The position numbers were made by a program, and so were the translations under genes. Under the pieces are notes generated by a model, which worked only from the letters and a program-made list of their open reading frames with translations, did not search any database and had not been told where the DNA came from. DNA of 64,000 nt from JADJYF01 sp050186725 (GTDB taxonomy: Bacteria; Pseudomonadota; Gammaproteobacteria; Ga0077536): contig JBFWYG010000016.1 in NCBI GenBank assembly GCA_050186725.1, positions 1 through 64,000 on the forward strand, written 5' to 3'. This document shows positions 9,936-22,070 of this stretch, piece after piece (position 1 is the first letter of the stretch; each line of letters begins with the position of its first letter).

Positions 9936-11126
9936 TCAGTCCTGGAGCCGCGCGGTGAGGGCTCCAGTCGGAGCGCGGAGCGCCGCCAACAGCCACCCGA
10001 CGCAGAGGATCGCGCACAGGCCCGGCACCGCGGCGAAGCCGATCCGCCCGGCCACCAGGCCCCCGAGCGTGCCGCCGATGAACATGCCGAAGAACTGGAA
10101 GGTGGCATAGGCGCCGAGCGCCGTGCCCTTGTGGGCCGGGGGCGCGACCCGCGAAATGAGGCTCGGCAGCGAGGCCTCGAGGAAATTGAAGGCGGTGAAG
10201 AACACGACCAGCGCGGCGATGGTGCCGGCGCGCTGGTGCCAGGCCAGCCACAGCAGCGCCTCGGCGATCACCAGCCCGGCGATCGAGCCGAGCGAGATGC
10301 GCATCAGCCAGGCGCCGCGGCCCGCCAGGCGGATGAGCGGCGCCACCAGCACGATGGACACCAGCAGCACCGGCAGGTAGATGCTGTGATGGCGGGCGGT
10401 CGGCAGGTTGAGGCCCTCGCGGAGATCCACCGGAATGGCGACGAAGCTCGCCGCCAGCACCAGGTGCAGCGCCAGCACGCCGAAGTACAGCACGCGCAGT
10501 TCCGGTGCGCTGACCGCCGCCCAGGACAGACGCTCCGCGTGCCGCACGCGCTGCTCGCCCCTGGGTACCAGGTAGTGCAGCACCGGCAGGGCCAGAAGGC
10601 CCATCAGCCCGGAGGCCAGGAACAGGCCGCGCAGGCCAAATGCCCCGTCGATCATCGGACCGACGACGAACGCGACCGAGAAGGCGATGCCGATGGCGAT
10701 GCCGATCAGCGCCATCACCTTGGTGCGTTGCTCATCGCGCGTCAGATCCGACGCGAGCGCCAGGCTCGCGCCCGACACCGCGCCCGCGCCTTGCACGGCG
10801 CGGCCGATCAAGACCGGCAGGATGTGCTGGCCGAAGGCGGCGACGATCGAGCCCGCGGTGAAGATGAGAAGCCCGGCGGTGATCACCGGCCGGCGTCCCA
10901 GTCTGTCGGACAGGAGGCCGAAGGGGATCTGCAGGCAGGCCTGGGTCAGGCCGTAGACGCCCAAGGTCAGACCGACCATGAACGGGGTCGCGCCGGCCAG
11001 CTTGTCGGCGTACAGCGCCAGCACCGGCACCAGCATGAACAGCCCCATCATCCGCAGGAAGAACACGCCGCAGAGCGCGAAGGTCGCGTGGCGTTCCTGG
11101 GGCGTGAAGGCGCTGCTGTCGGACAC
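9936..11126 (-). CDS. MFS transporter next to uvrA and ssb
   Basis: A 396-aa major facilitator superfamily permease with 12 predicted membrane segments in the inner membrane. Motif A lies at residues 71-80 (LLSDRLGRRP) between TM2 and TM3. The N-terminus resembles YajR-type drug exporters, but the extra cytoplasmic C-terminal domain of YajR is absent. Substrate unknown. It is divergent from uvrA, 104 bp apart, and upstream of ssb on the same strand with 85 bp between. The conserved ssb-MFS-uvrA block is common, but no functional link is proven. Confidence 0.9.
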   Translation of the reverse strand: MSDSSAFTPQERHATFALCGVFFLRMMGLFMLVPVLALYADKLAGATPFMVGLTLGVYGLTQACLQIPFGLLSDRLGRRPVITAGLLIFTAGSIVAAFGQHILPVLIGRAVQGAGAVSGASLALASDLTRDEQRTKVMALIGIAIGIAFSVAFVVGPMIDGAFGLRGLFLASGLMGLLALPVLHYLVPRGEQRVRHAERLSWAAVSAPELRVLYFGVLALHLVLAASFVAIPVDLREGLNLPTARHHSIYLPVLLVSIVLVAPLIRLAGRGAWLMRISLGSIAGLVIAEALLWLAWHQRAGTIAALVVFFTAFNFLEASLPSLISRVAPPAHKGTALGAYATFQFFGMFIGGTLGGLVAGRIGFAAVPGLCAILCVGWLLAALRAPTGALTARLQD

Positions 11127-11138
11127 AGTGGAAACGAA

Positions 11139-11168
11139 TTGAGCGGTTGGGAAAAAGCGCCGTATAGT
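11139..11168 (+). promoter_or_regulatory. Candidate uvrA promoter
   Basis: A -35-like TTGAGC (11139-11144) and a -10-like TATAGT (11163-11168) are separated by 18 bp, ending 62 bp before the uvrA start in the divergent gap. This is a reasonable sigma-70 match on sequence alone. Confidence 0.4.
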
Positions 11169-11230
11169 ACCCGTTTGCCCTTCGCCGGCGCCAGTCGCGG
11201 CCGCAGTCCTGGAGAACGCTTCGCCACACC

Positions 11231-14089
<2,859 letters not shown>

Positions 14090-14104
14090 GCGAAGGCGGC
14101 GCGC

Positions 14105-15136
14105 ATGGACGTGATCGACACCGCTACTCATCACACGCTCCGGCCTGGGCCGCGCAATGCCATCACTGACGTGGCCGGCGTCGCGGTCGGCCAAGCGGCG
14201 GACGCCGACATCGGCACCGGCGTCACGGTGGTGGTGCCGGCACAGGGCTGCGTAGGCGCAAGCGACGTGCGTGGCGGCGCGCCCGGCACCTTCCTGACCG
14301 ACATCCTGGACAGCGCCAACGTCGGCCTGCCGGTCGACGCCGTGGTGCTGACCGGCGGCTCGGTGTTCGGCATGGGCGCGGCGCAGGCCGTGATCCACGC
14401 CCTCGCGGCAAGCGGGCGCGGCGCGGATTTCGTCGGCCGCACGGTGCCCTGCGTGCCCGCGGCCGTGATCTTCGACTTGCACGCGCACCGGCGTGACGAC
14501 TGGCTGGAGGCCTCGCCCTACCCGGCGCTGGGCCGCGCGGCGCTGGCCGCGGCTTGTGTCGAGGTCGCACAGGGTTCAGTCGGCGCCGGCACCGGCGCGT
14601 CGGCCTGCAGCTACGCGGGCGGCGTCGGCACGGCGTCGGCCGTCACCCTGGACGGTCTCGTGGTGGGCGCCGTGGTCGTGGTCAACAGCTTCGGCGAAGT
14701 GGTGATCCCGGGCACGAAGCACTTCTGGGCCTGGCCCTTCGAATTCGGCGACGAGTTCGGTGGCCTCGGCGGGCCCGCGGGACGGGCGCCGCTCTCCCCC
14801 GAACTGTCCGTGCCGCCGGCCCTGCGCCAGCCCGGCATGAGCACCACGCTGGCGGTGGTCGCGACCAATGCCTCGCTCGATCGGCCGGCAGCCAAGCGCA
14901 TGGCGATCATGGCCCAGGATGGCATCGCGCGCGCCGTGCGGCCGGTGCACACGCTCTACGACGGCGACGTGGTGTTCACCCTCGCGACCGGCGAGCGCGC
15001 GACTCCCGCCGACCCGCTCGAGCAGGCGCGCATCGGCCATCTCGCCGCCGACTGCGTGGCGCGCGCCATCGCGCGTGCGGTGTACCACGCCGGACCGCGC
15101 GCGCAGCCGCCCTCGTGGCGCGAGACCTGGGGCTGA
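14105..15136 (+). CDS. P1 family peptidase (DmpA-type, S58)
   Basis: A 343-aa member of the DmpA/L-aminopeptidase-D-esterase family, N-terminal nucleophile enzymes that self-cleave to expose a Ser or Thr. Visible landmarks are NAITDVAGVAVGQ, VRGGAPGT, the glycine-rich VLTGGSVFGM, GAGTGASACSYAGG and TTLAVVATNASL. The last block holds the likely nucleophile Thr, though the Asn usually preceding it in homologues is not obvious here. No signal peptide. It starts 15 bp after uvrA and may be read through from it. The substrate could be short peptides, amides or esters. Confidence 0.85.
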   Translation: MDVIDTATHHTLRPGPRNAITDVAGVAVGQAADADIGTGVTVVVPAQGCVGASDVRGGAPGTFLTDILDSANVGLPVDAVVLTGGSVFGMGAAQAVIHALAASGRGADFVGRTVPCVPAAVIFDLHAHRRDDWLEASPYPALGRAALAAACVEVAQGSVGAGTGASACSYAGGVGTASAVTLDGLVVGAVVVVNSFGEVVIPGTKHFWAWPFEFGDEFGGLGGPAGRAPLSPELSVPPALRQPGMSTTLAVVATNASLDRPAAKRMAIMAQDGIARAVRPVHTLYDGDVVFTLATGERATPADPLEQARIGHLAADCVARAIARAVYHAGPRAQPPSWRETWG

Positions 15137-15152
15137 GTCGCGCGCGAGCCGT

Positions 15153-15794
15153 TCAGATGCCGAGCTGCTGCCCGACCAGGTAGCCGTAGAGCGTCAGTAC
15201 CGCGGCGCTCGCCAGCCGTTCGTAGAATCCGCCGCACGCACTCGCGAGGCGCAGCGTCGCGAAGCGCCGATCGATGAGTCCGCCGAGTTCGCGGCCGAGC
15301 GCGCCGGCCAGTCGCGGCAGCAGCACGGCGAGACCGAGCAGGGCGGCGGCGGCCGGTGGACTCGGCCAGGCCGACGCGCTCTGCGCGCCGAGCTCGCGGC
15401 AGAGCGCGTCGAACAGGAAGCCGGCCAGCACGCAGCCCTGCACGGTGAAGATCGCCGCGGCGCGCTGCGCGGTCCACGGCACGCGCGCGGCCAGCAGGCC
15501 CGCCGCCGGCAGGATGACCAGCAGCGCGGCCGCGCCGGTCGGCGCGAGGCGCAGGAGTTCGACCAGCGAGGTCGCCGCGCGCAGCCCGAAGATGCCGGGA
15601 TAGGTGAGCAGCACCGCGGCCGCCACGCTCGCGAAACGGGCCAGCGGCGACAGCGTGTCGCGCCAGCGTCGGCGTCGCGCCTCCGTGTCGCCGGCCTCGG
15701 TCGGGCGCGCAGCCAGCCAGTCCTCCAGCGCACCGCCCACGCACAGCACGGCGGTCAAGCAGAGCAGGGCCTGGGCGGGCGGCAGGGGCAGCAT
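15153..15794 (-). CDS. Hypothetical membrane protein
   Basis: A 213-aa protein with about six hydrophobic segments, including ALLCLTAVLCVGGAL near the N-terminus, AAAVLLTYPGIFGL and LVILPAAGLL. Charged loops (TEARRRRWRDTL) lie between. I recognise no family. It is convergent with the peptidase gene, 16 bp away, and divergent from the PfkB kinase with a 73-bp gap. Confidence 0.6.
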   Translation of the reverse strand: MLPLPPAQALLCLTAVLCVGGALEDWLAARPTEAGDTEARRRRWRDTLSPLARFASVAAAVLLTYPGIFGLRAATSLVELLRLAPTGAAALLVILPAAGLLAARVPWTAQRAAAIFTVQGCVLAGFLFDALCRELGAQSASAWPSPPAAAALLGLAVLLPRLAGALGRELGGLIDRRFATLRLASACGGFYERLASAAVLTLYGYLVGQQLGI

Positions 15795-15867
15795 CGTGCG
15801 TGGTCAGTGGGGGGCGGGGCTATCGGGTATCATGCCGGCCATCCCCGTTTGCACAGGACTCCACGGC

Positions 15868-16806
15868 ATGTCCGTACTGATCTGCGGTTCGCTCGCCTTC
15901 GACAACATCATGGTGTTCCAGGACCGGTTCAAGCATCACATCCTGCCCGACAAGATCCACATCCTGAACGTGTCCTTCCTGGTCCCGGAGCTGCGCCGCG
16001 AGTTCGGTGGCTGCGCGGGCAACATCGCTTATAACCTGAAGCTGCTGGGCGGCGCACCCCTGATCATGGGCACCGTCGGCACCGACTTCGCGCCCTACGC
16101 GGAGTGGCTCGCGCGCCATGGCATCGACACGCGCTGCATCACCACCGTGGAAGGCGCGCTCACCGCGCAGGCCTTCATCACCACGGATCTCGACGACAAC
16201 CAGATTACTGCCTTCCATCCCGGCGCGATGAACCACTCGGCGCGCAACAAGGTGGCCGAGGCCGGCGCGGTCGAACTCGCCATCGTCGCGCCCGACGGCC
16301 GCGACGGCATGCTGAGCCACGCGCGCCAGCTGGCCGACGCCGGCATTCCCTTCATCTTCGATCCGGGTCAGGGCATGCCGATGTTCGACGGCGAGGATCT
16401 CAAGGCCTTCATCGAGCTCGCGACCTGGGTGACGGTCAACGACTACGAGTCGGAGCTGATGCAGGAGCGCACGGGCTTGTCCCCCGAGGCGATCGCCGAA
16501 CGCGTCCGCGCCTGCATCGTGACGCGCGGCGGCGAAGGTTCGCGGATCTACACCCGCGAGGGTCGCATCGATATTCCCGCGGCAAAGCCCGCGAGCCTGA
16601 CGGATCCGACCGGCTGCGGCGACGCCTACCGCGCCGGCCTCCTGTACGGCCTGGTGCGGGGCCTGCCGTGGGAGACCACCGGGCGCATCGCCTCGCTGTG
16701 CGGCGCGATCAAGATTGCCCACGCCGGCACCCAGAACCACCACTACACGCGGGACGCGTTCGCCGCGCGCTACCAGGCGGAGTTCGGCGCGCCGCTGGCG
16801 TGGTGA
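15868..16806 (+). CDS. PfkB family carbohydrate/adenosine kinase
   Basis: A 312-aa ribokinase-fold kinase. The ATG at 15868 gives the typical start MSVLICGSLAFDNIM. FGGCAGNIAYNLKLLG forms the substrate-binding glycine region, and the anion-hole/catalytic base motif is DPTGCGDAYRAG near the C-terminus. The overall look is closest to adenosine-kinase-like proteins annotated in many proteobacteria, but ribokinase-type substrates cannot be excluded. It starts 40 bp before lgt ends its leader, on the same strand. It may be cotranscribed with lgt-thyA-folA. Confidence 0.88.
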   Translation: MSVLICGSLAFDNIMVFQDRFKHHILPDKIHILNVSFLVPELRREFGGCAGNIAYNLKLLGGAPLIMGTVGTDFAPYAEWLARHGIDTRCITTVEGALTAQAFITTDLDDNQITAFHPGAMNHSARNKVAEAGAVELAIVAPDGRDGMLSHARQLADAGIPFIFDPGQGMPMFDGEDLKAFIELATWVTVNDYESELMQERTGLSPEAIAERVRACIVTRGGEGSRIYTREGRIDIPAAKPASLTDPTGCGDAYRAGLLYGLVRGLPWETTGRIASLCGAIKIAHAGTQNHHYTRDAFAARYQAEFGAPLAW

Positions 16807-16846
16807 GGGGCATAATGCGGAACCGTCGCCTGGAACGTTCAAGGCC

Positions 16847-17629
16847 ATGATCCCGTTTCCGCACATCGATCCCGTCGCGTTCAAGGTCGGCCCCGTCGCC
16901 GTGCACTGGTACGGGCTGTCCTACATCGTCGGCATCGCGCTCGGCTGGGGCCTCTTGCACGACCGCGCCGCGCGCAGCGACGGCCGCTGGACGCGCGAGC
17001 AGGTCGCCGATCTCGTGTTCTACGCCGCGCTCGGCGGCGTGCTGGGCGGGCGTTTCGGCTACATCCTGTTCTACAACTTCGAGAGCTACCTCGCCAATCC
17101 GCTCGGCATCTTCAAGGTCTGGCAGGGCGGCATGTCGTTCCATGGCGGCGCGCTCGGCATGAGCCTCGCGTTGGCGTGGTACGCGCGCGCCAGCAAGCGG
17201 TCGTTTCTCGAACTGGCGGATTTCCTGGTGCCGGTGATCCCCATAGGTCTCGGCCTCGGTCGTCTCGCCAACTTCGTGAACCAGGAACTGTGGGGCGCGC
17301 CGACCACGGTGCCGTGGGGCGTGGTGTTCACCAATCCCGCGGCCGGCGGCGTGGCGCGCCATCCGAGCCAGATCTACGAGGCGCTCCTCGAGGGCGTGCT
17401 GTTGTTCGTGATCCTGAACCTGGTCGCGCGCCGACCGCGGCCGACCGGCATGCTGCTCGGCCTGTTCCTGATGTTCTACGGCCTGTTCCGCTTCGTGGTG
17501 GAATTCGTGCGCGAGCCGGACGCGCACATCGGCTACCTGGCCTTCGACTGGTTCACCATGGGGCAGCTGCTCTCGCTGCCGATGGTGATCATCGGGCTCG
17601 TCCTGATCGTCGCCGCCAGCCGGCGCTGA
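16847..17629 (+). CDS. lgt: Prolipoprotein diacylglyceryl transferase
   Basis: Transfers diacylglycerol from phosphatidylglycerol to the lipobox cysteine of prelipoproteins, an essential inner-membrane step. 260 aa with about seven membrane segments. The HGGALG motif starts at H99, the signature GRLANFVNQELWG at 138-150 includes R139 and N142, and RHPSQIYEALLEG follows. ATG 16847 chosen because homologues begin with MIPFPHIDPV-like sequence. Followed 9 bp later by thyA, as in many gammaproteobacteria. Confidence 0.97.
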   Translation: MIPFPHIDPVAFKVGPVAVHWYGLSYIVGIALGWGLLHDRAARSDGRWTREQVADLVFYAALGGVLGGRFGYILFYNFESYLANPLGIFKVWQGGMSFHGGALGMSLALAWYARASKRSFLELADFLVPVIPIGLGLGRLANFVNQELWGAPTTVPWGVVFTNPAAGGVARHPSQIYEALLEGVLLFVILNLVARRPRPTGMLLGLFLMFYGLFRFVVEFVREPDAHIGYLAFDWFTMGQLLSLPMVIIGLVLIVAASRR

Positions 17630-17638
17630 GGAGACGGC

Positions 17639-18433
17639 ATGCAGACTTATCTCGATCTCCTGCGGCACGTGCGCGAGCACGGCGTGCGCAAGACCGACCG
17701 CACCGGCACCGGCACCTTGAGCGTGTTCGGCTACCAGCTGCGCTTCGACCTCGCCCAGGGCTTTCCCCTGCTGACGACCAAGAAGCTGCACTTGAAGTCG
17801 ATCATCCACGAGCTGATCTGGTTCCTGCGCGGCGAGTCCAACATCGCCTACCTCAAGCAGCACGGCGTCAGCATCTGGGACGAATGGGCCGATGCGACAG
17901 GCGAACTCGGGCCGGTGTACGGCGTGCAGTGGCGGTCCTGGCCGACGCCGGGCGGCGGTCACATCGATCAGCTCGCCGAGGTCATCGCAGCCATCAAGCG
18001 CACGCCCGATTCGCGTCGCCTGGTGGTGAGCGCCTGGAACGTCGCCGAGGTGCCGCGCATGGCGCTCGCGCCCTGCCACGTGATGTTCCAGTTCTACGTG
18101 GCCGACGGTCGGCTGTCCTGCCAGATGTACCAGCGCAGCGCCGACATCTTCCTGGGCGTGCCGTTCAACATCGCCTCCTACGCGCTGCTGACCATGATGG
18201 TCGCGCAGGTCTGCGATCTCGCGCCCGGCGATTTCGTGCACACGCTCGGCGACGCGCATCTCTATCTCAACCACCTCGAGCAGGCGGATCTGCAGCTGAC
18301 ACGCACGCCCTACCCGGCGCCGACCATGCGGCTCAATCCCGCGGTGAAGTCCATCGACGCGTTCACCTACGAGGACTTCACTCTCGAAGGCTACGTCGCC
18401 CATCCGCACATTCCCGCGCCCGTCGCGGTGTGA
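17639..18433 (+). CDS. thyA: Thymidylate synthase
   Basis: Methylates dUMP to dTMP using methylene-tetrahydrofolate. 264 aa, the usual compact length. The nucleophile C146 lies in LAPCHVMFQFYV; RTGTGTLSVFGY, SCQMYQRSADIFLGVPFN and the C-terminal tail ending in PVAV are standard. It sits between lgt and folA with 9 and 10 bp gaps. It produces the dihydrofolate that folA recycles, so the pair forms a metabolic unit. Confidence 0.98.
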   Translation: MQTYLDLLRHVREHGVRKTDRTGTGTLSVFGYQLRFDLAQGFPLLTTKKLHLKSIIHELIWFLRGESNIAYLKQHGVSIWDEWADATGELGPVYGVQWRSWPTPGGGHIDQLAEVIAAIKRTPDSRRLVVSAWNVAEVPRMALAPCHVMFQFYVADGRLSCQMYQRSADIFLGVPFNIASYALLTMMVAQVCDLAPGDFVHTLGDAHLYLNHLEQADLQLTRTPYPAPTMRLNPAVKSIDAFTYEDFTLEGYVAHPHIPAPVAV

Positions 18434-18443
18434 GCGCGCGCCG

Positions 18444-18941
18444 ATGCGCGTGAGCTTGGTGGTCGCGATGGCGCACGACGGCGTGATCGGCCGCGACGGC
18501 GGCATGCCCTGGCACCTGCCCGCCGAGCTCAAGCGCTTTCGCGCCATCACCATGGGCAAGCCCATCGTCATGGGACGCCGCACCCATGACTCCATCGGCC
18601 GGACTCTGCCGGGTCGGCGCAACATCGTTCTGAGCCGCGATCCTGCCTATCGAGCCGCCGAGGGCTGTGAAGTCTTCCCATCGCTGGACGCGGCGCTCGC
18701 CGCGCTTACCGACTGCGAGGAAGTGATGATCATCGGCGGTGCCACGCTCTACGCTGAAGCGTTGCCGCGCGCCACGCGGTTGCACCTGACCGAGATCGAC
18801 GCCGAACTGGCGGGCGACACCTGGTTTCCTGCATTCGACCGAGACCAGTGGCGCGAGGTGGCGAGCGAGGCGCGCGGCATCGATGCCGACAATCCGCTCG
18901 CGTGGCGCCATGTGGTGCTGGAGCGGGAAGCCGCGCCTTAG
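18444..18941 (+). CDS. folA: Dihydrofolate reductase
   Basis: NADPH-dependent reduction of dihydrofolate to tetrahydrofolate. 165 aa. Key parts are MRVSLVVAMAHDGVIG, the catalytic loop with MPWHLPAELKRF, the NADPH-binding VMGRRTHDSIG and IIGGATLYAEAL. Third gene of lgt-thyA-folA. Its stop (18939-18941) overlaps the stop of the convergent RTX/FG-GAP gene. Confidence 0.97.
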   Translation: MRVSLVVAMAHDGVIGRDGGMPWHLPAELKRFRAITMGKPIVMGRRTHDSIGRTLPGRRNIVLSRDPAYRAAEGCEVFPSLDAALAALTDCEEVMIIGGATLYAEALPRATRLHLTEIDAELAGDTWFPAFDRDQWREVASEARGIDADNPLAWRHVVLEREAAP

Positions 18942-21233
18942 CTCAAGTCGCGCGTGAGCGCGCTGTCGATGAGCAGTGTGACCGCCGCATCCGCGTGGGT
19001 ATAGGTAGCGTAGAGTTCGCCCGCGAGCGTGACGTCCTGGCCCGCGACCCAGCCCTGTCCGCCGGCCTCGACGCGGTCGCCGGTATCGCCTTCGACCACG
19101 AGCTGCCGCGTGGCGGCATCGAGAAACATGCCGCTCGCATCCGGCAGGGCCAGCACGTCGCGCACCGCGAGACGCAAGGTGTTGTCGCCGCTGCCCGTGA
19201 GATCGATGCGTTCGATGCCGATGATGCGTGAGTCCGATACGACGGTCAGATCGAGCGTGACGCCGGCGCCGATGAGTCGCAGTCGGTCCTCACCGCCGCC
19301 GCCGTCCGCGCGGCGCAGGCCGTCCCGCCATACGAGCGTGTCAGTGCCGCCACCACCGCGCAGCACGTCGGCGCCGCCACCGCCGTCGAGCAGGTCGTCG
19401 CCGAGGCCGCCCACGAAGTTTTCATCCGCGTTCGTGCCGCTGAGCGTGTCCGACGCCGCGCCGCCCTGGCGCGTCACCACACCGTTGAAGTCGCGCCCAT
19501 GCACGACGTAGGCCGCACCCGCGTCGGCCAGGTTCGGGTTGCCCACCGGCGCGCCGATCAGCAGATCGTCGAAGCCGTCGCCATTGACGTCGCCGGCGCC
19601 GCTGACCTCCGCGCCGCTGCCGCTCTCGGCGGTGGCACCGTCCAGCCGGATCCCGTTGGTGCCGTCGATGTCGCTCAAGACCAGGCGCGCCGCGAAGCCG
19701 TCGCCGCGCCCGAACACCACGTAGCTCGAGCCCGAGCGCACGCCGTTCGGTGTCTCGCGGTACACGCCGATGAGAATGTCGTCGTAGCCGTCGCCGTTGA
19801 CGTCGCCNNNNNNNNNNNNNNNNNNNNNNNNNNNNNNNNNNNNNNNNNNNNNNNNNNNNNNNNNNNNNNNNNNNNNNNNNNNNNNNNNNNNNNNNNNNNN
19901 NNNNNNNGCCATCGCCGTTGACGTCGCCCGCGCCGCTGACGTGCGTGCCACTGGTGTCGTCGGGCTGCACGCCCGTCAGCTTGACGCCCGCGATGGCGTC
20001 CAGGCTGTCGAGATCGAGAGCGGCGGGAAAGCCGTCCTCCCGTCCGAACACGAGGTAGCTCACGCCCGCGCGGTCATTGGCCAGGCGGTCGCCGATCAGC
20101 ATGTCGGCGTAGCCGTCGCCATTGATGTCGCCAACGCCGGCCAGGGCGAGGAAGTCGTAGGCGCCCGGCACATCGCCCACCAGGCGAAAGCCATCGTTGC
20201 CGTCCAGCGTGGCGAGATCGACGCTCGGCGCCGACGCGTCCGCGCGACCGAACACGACGAACGCGCCGCGCGGCTGGGTCGTGGTGTGGGAGGACGGCGC
20301 GCCGATGAAGAGGTCGTCGAGGCCGTCGCCGTTCACGTCGCCGGCGCTCGCGACGGCGCCGCCGACGTTGTCACGCGCGAAGAGACCGTCGAGGCGATAG
20401 CCGTTCGTGCCGTTCAGGTTGGCGAGTGGCATCGCGCCGCCGACCAGGCGCGGCACGGTGGCTTCGACGAGCAGCGTCGCGTTGCCCTGCGTGAAGCGGG
20501 CATAGCCGACGCCGTCGAGCGTTCTCGAGCCGGCCACCTGCCAGTCGCCATGGGCCGTGACCAGGTCGTCGCTGCCGGCGCGCACGCGCAGCGTGTCGCT
20601 GTCGGACAGGCTCGCCACCCGCGCCGCCGTCAGGGTGAGCGCATTGGCGCCGCTGCCGCGGATGTCGAGCGTTTCGACGGCTGCGGCGCGCTGCAGTGTC
20701 GTGCTGGAGATTGCGAGCCCCGCGCCGGTGAACAGCAAGGTGTCGACGCCGCTGCCGCCGCTCTGCACGAGGTCCGCGCGATCAAAAATCAGCACATCGT
20801 CACTGGCGCCGCCACGCAGGATGTCCGCGCCGCCGCGACCATGCAGGCGGTTGGCGCCGCGATTGCCGAGCAGGGTGTTGGCGCCGTCGTTCCCGGTGCC
20901 GAGCAGGTTGGCCACGCCGCTCAGCGTGAGGTTCTCCTGGTGGGCGCCGAGCGCGTAGCTGACGTTTGCCTTCACCAGGTCGAGGCCGGGATCGGTCAGC
21001 GTCTTGTCAATCTCGCTGGGTCCGTCGATGACATAGGTGTCGTCGCCCGCGTCGCCGCGCAGCCGGTCGCGCCCGCGGCCGCCATCCAGCAGGTCGTCAC
21101 CCGCGCCGCCCAGCAAAGTGTCGTTGCCAGCGCCGCCGAAGAGCCTGTCATCGCCCGCGAGTCCGACGAGGACGTCGGCGCGAGCGTCGCTCGTCAGGGT
21201 GTCGTTTCTGGAGGTGCCGCGTTTGACCGCCAT
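18938..21233 (-). CDS. Secreted RTX / FG-GAP beta-propeller protein, interrupted by assembly gap
   Basis: At least about 730 aa visible. Order from the N-terminus: RTX calcium-binding nonapeptides (GGAGNDTLLGGAGDD) at about 20-60, a second RTX patch near 130-160, FG-GAP integrin-like repeats (GDVNGDGLDDLFIGAP and relatives), then more RTX repeats (GGLGDDLLDGGGGADVL). The C-terminus, rich in small residues (AAVTLLIDSAL), fits a type I secretion signal; no Sec signal is present. The 100 Ns at 19808-19907 fall inside the FG-GAP array, and the two sides are in different frames across the placeholder, so the true gap length is not 100. Likely a calcium-folded adhesin or surface protein. No T1SS genes are in the window. 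Confidence 0.85.
19808..19907. other. Assembly gap (100 Ns) in FG-GAP repeats
   Basis: Exactly 100 Ns, a scaffold placeholder. Both flanks encode the same GDVNGDG repeat motif with nearly identical DNA (CGCCGTTGACGTCGCC on each side), so the break is probably caused by repeat copies. Confidence 0.97.
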
Positions 21234-21394
21234 GTAAGGCCTGTCTTGGCCCGCCGTCGGGCCGCAAGGCTGTTCACCCTAGCCGAAGCATCGGACGCCG
21301 GACAGCCCCGCGGCGGGAGCGAGCAAATAGAGCGACGGCGATGCAGGAACGGAGCGACGCCGCGGACCGGCACCAACCACTCGGCCAGGCGGCT

Positions 21395-21976
21395 TCAGCG
21401 CCGGAAGTCGCGCACGACCACGCCGAGCAGCGCGGCTACCTGCCGCGCCTCGCGCGCGATAGTGGCCGCGTCGTGATGGTCCACGAGGTTGCAGCGTCGG
21501 CCATCGTGGAGGGCGAGGTTCAATTCATAGCCGGTGAACTTGAGGTCGGCGTCTTCCACCTGCTTGGCCAGGATCTCCACGGCGGCCACCTGCGCGAAGT
21601 CGAGGGTGAGGGTCGCCGCGGTCGGCAGACCCGGAGCGAAACGCGCCCGGGTGAGTACTTCGATGCGTCTTCGGCGCGGATCGAACACGCTGCCGGCCGC
21701 GTACTGCGCGGCCACGCGTCGGCCCAGCACCACGAGGCCGCCGCCCGCGGCGAGGGCCGCCACGCCCGCCGCGACCGAGCTCGTCAGCGCCGGTATCGCG
21801 GCCAGCGCGCACAACCAGCCCAGGCCCTGCACGCTGGCGAGCGCAATGCGCGCGACCGCGGTCGGGCGGTAGCGCCACAGCGCGCCCTCACGATGCAACC
21901 TATGGGTCACGAGGTTGGCGCTCGCGCCGGGAGCGAGGGGTGCTGGAGGCGGGCAGGGCGAAGTCGGGGTATCCAT
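21395..21976 (-). CDS. Hypothetical membrane protein
   Basis: A 193-aa protein with two central hydrophobic segments (IALASVQGLGWLCALAAIPAL and AGVAALAAGGGLVVLG), then a soluble C-terminal domain of about 90 residues. That domain begins FDPRRRRIEVLTRARF and has the beta-rich look of small bacterial PH-like domains. I cannot assign a family. It is separated from the RTX gene by about 160 bp, where I see no further feature. Confidence 0.6.
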   Translation of the reverse strand: MDTPTSPCPPPAPLAPGASANLVTHRLHREGALWRYRPTAVARIALASVQGLGWLCALAAIPALTSSVAAGVAALAAGGGLVVLGRRVAAQYAAGSVFDPRRRRIEVLTRARFAPGLPTAATLTLDFAQVAAVEILAKQVEDADLKFTGYELNLALHDGRRCNLVDHHDAATIAREARQVAALLGVVVRDFRR

Positions 21977-22070
21977 CGCACTATGTAGCGCGCAATGGGT
22001 CGCGGGGTTTAGTCGAGCGGAGGCGTGGCCGACGCACGCAACACTGCGAACCGAAGACGAGCGTCCTCGC

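Noticed and set aside
11113..11128. CTG-N10-CAG resembling a LexA box near the uvrA/MFS divergent region
   Set aside because: Only the right half (ACAG) is good, the left reads CTGC rather than CTGT, and it lies mostly inside the MFS coding start. Too weak to call an SOS site.
16709..18625. Long minus-strand frame opposite lgt, thyA and folA
   Set aside because: Spans three clear genes in antisense and has no domain; a GC-bias artefact.
19422..19907. Continuation of the N-terminal RTX/FG-GAP frame across the Ns
   Set aside because: Reading that frame past the gap gives arginine-rich nonsense; the real continuation is in another frame because the N count is arbitrary.
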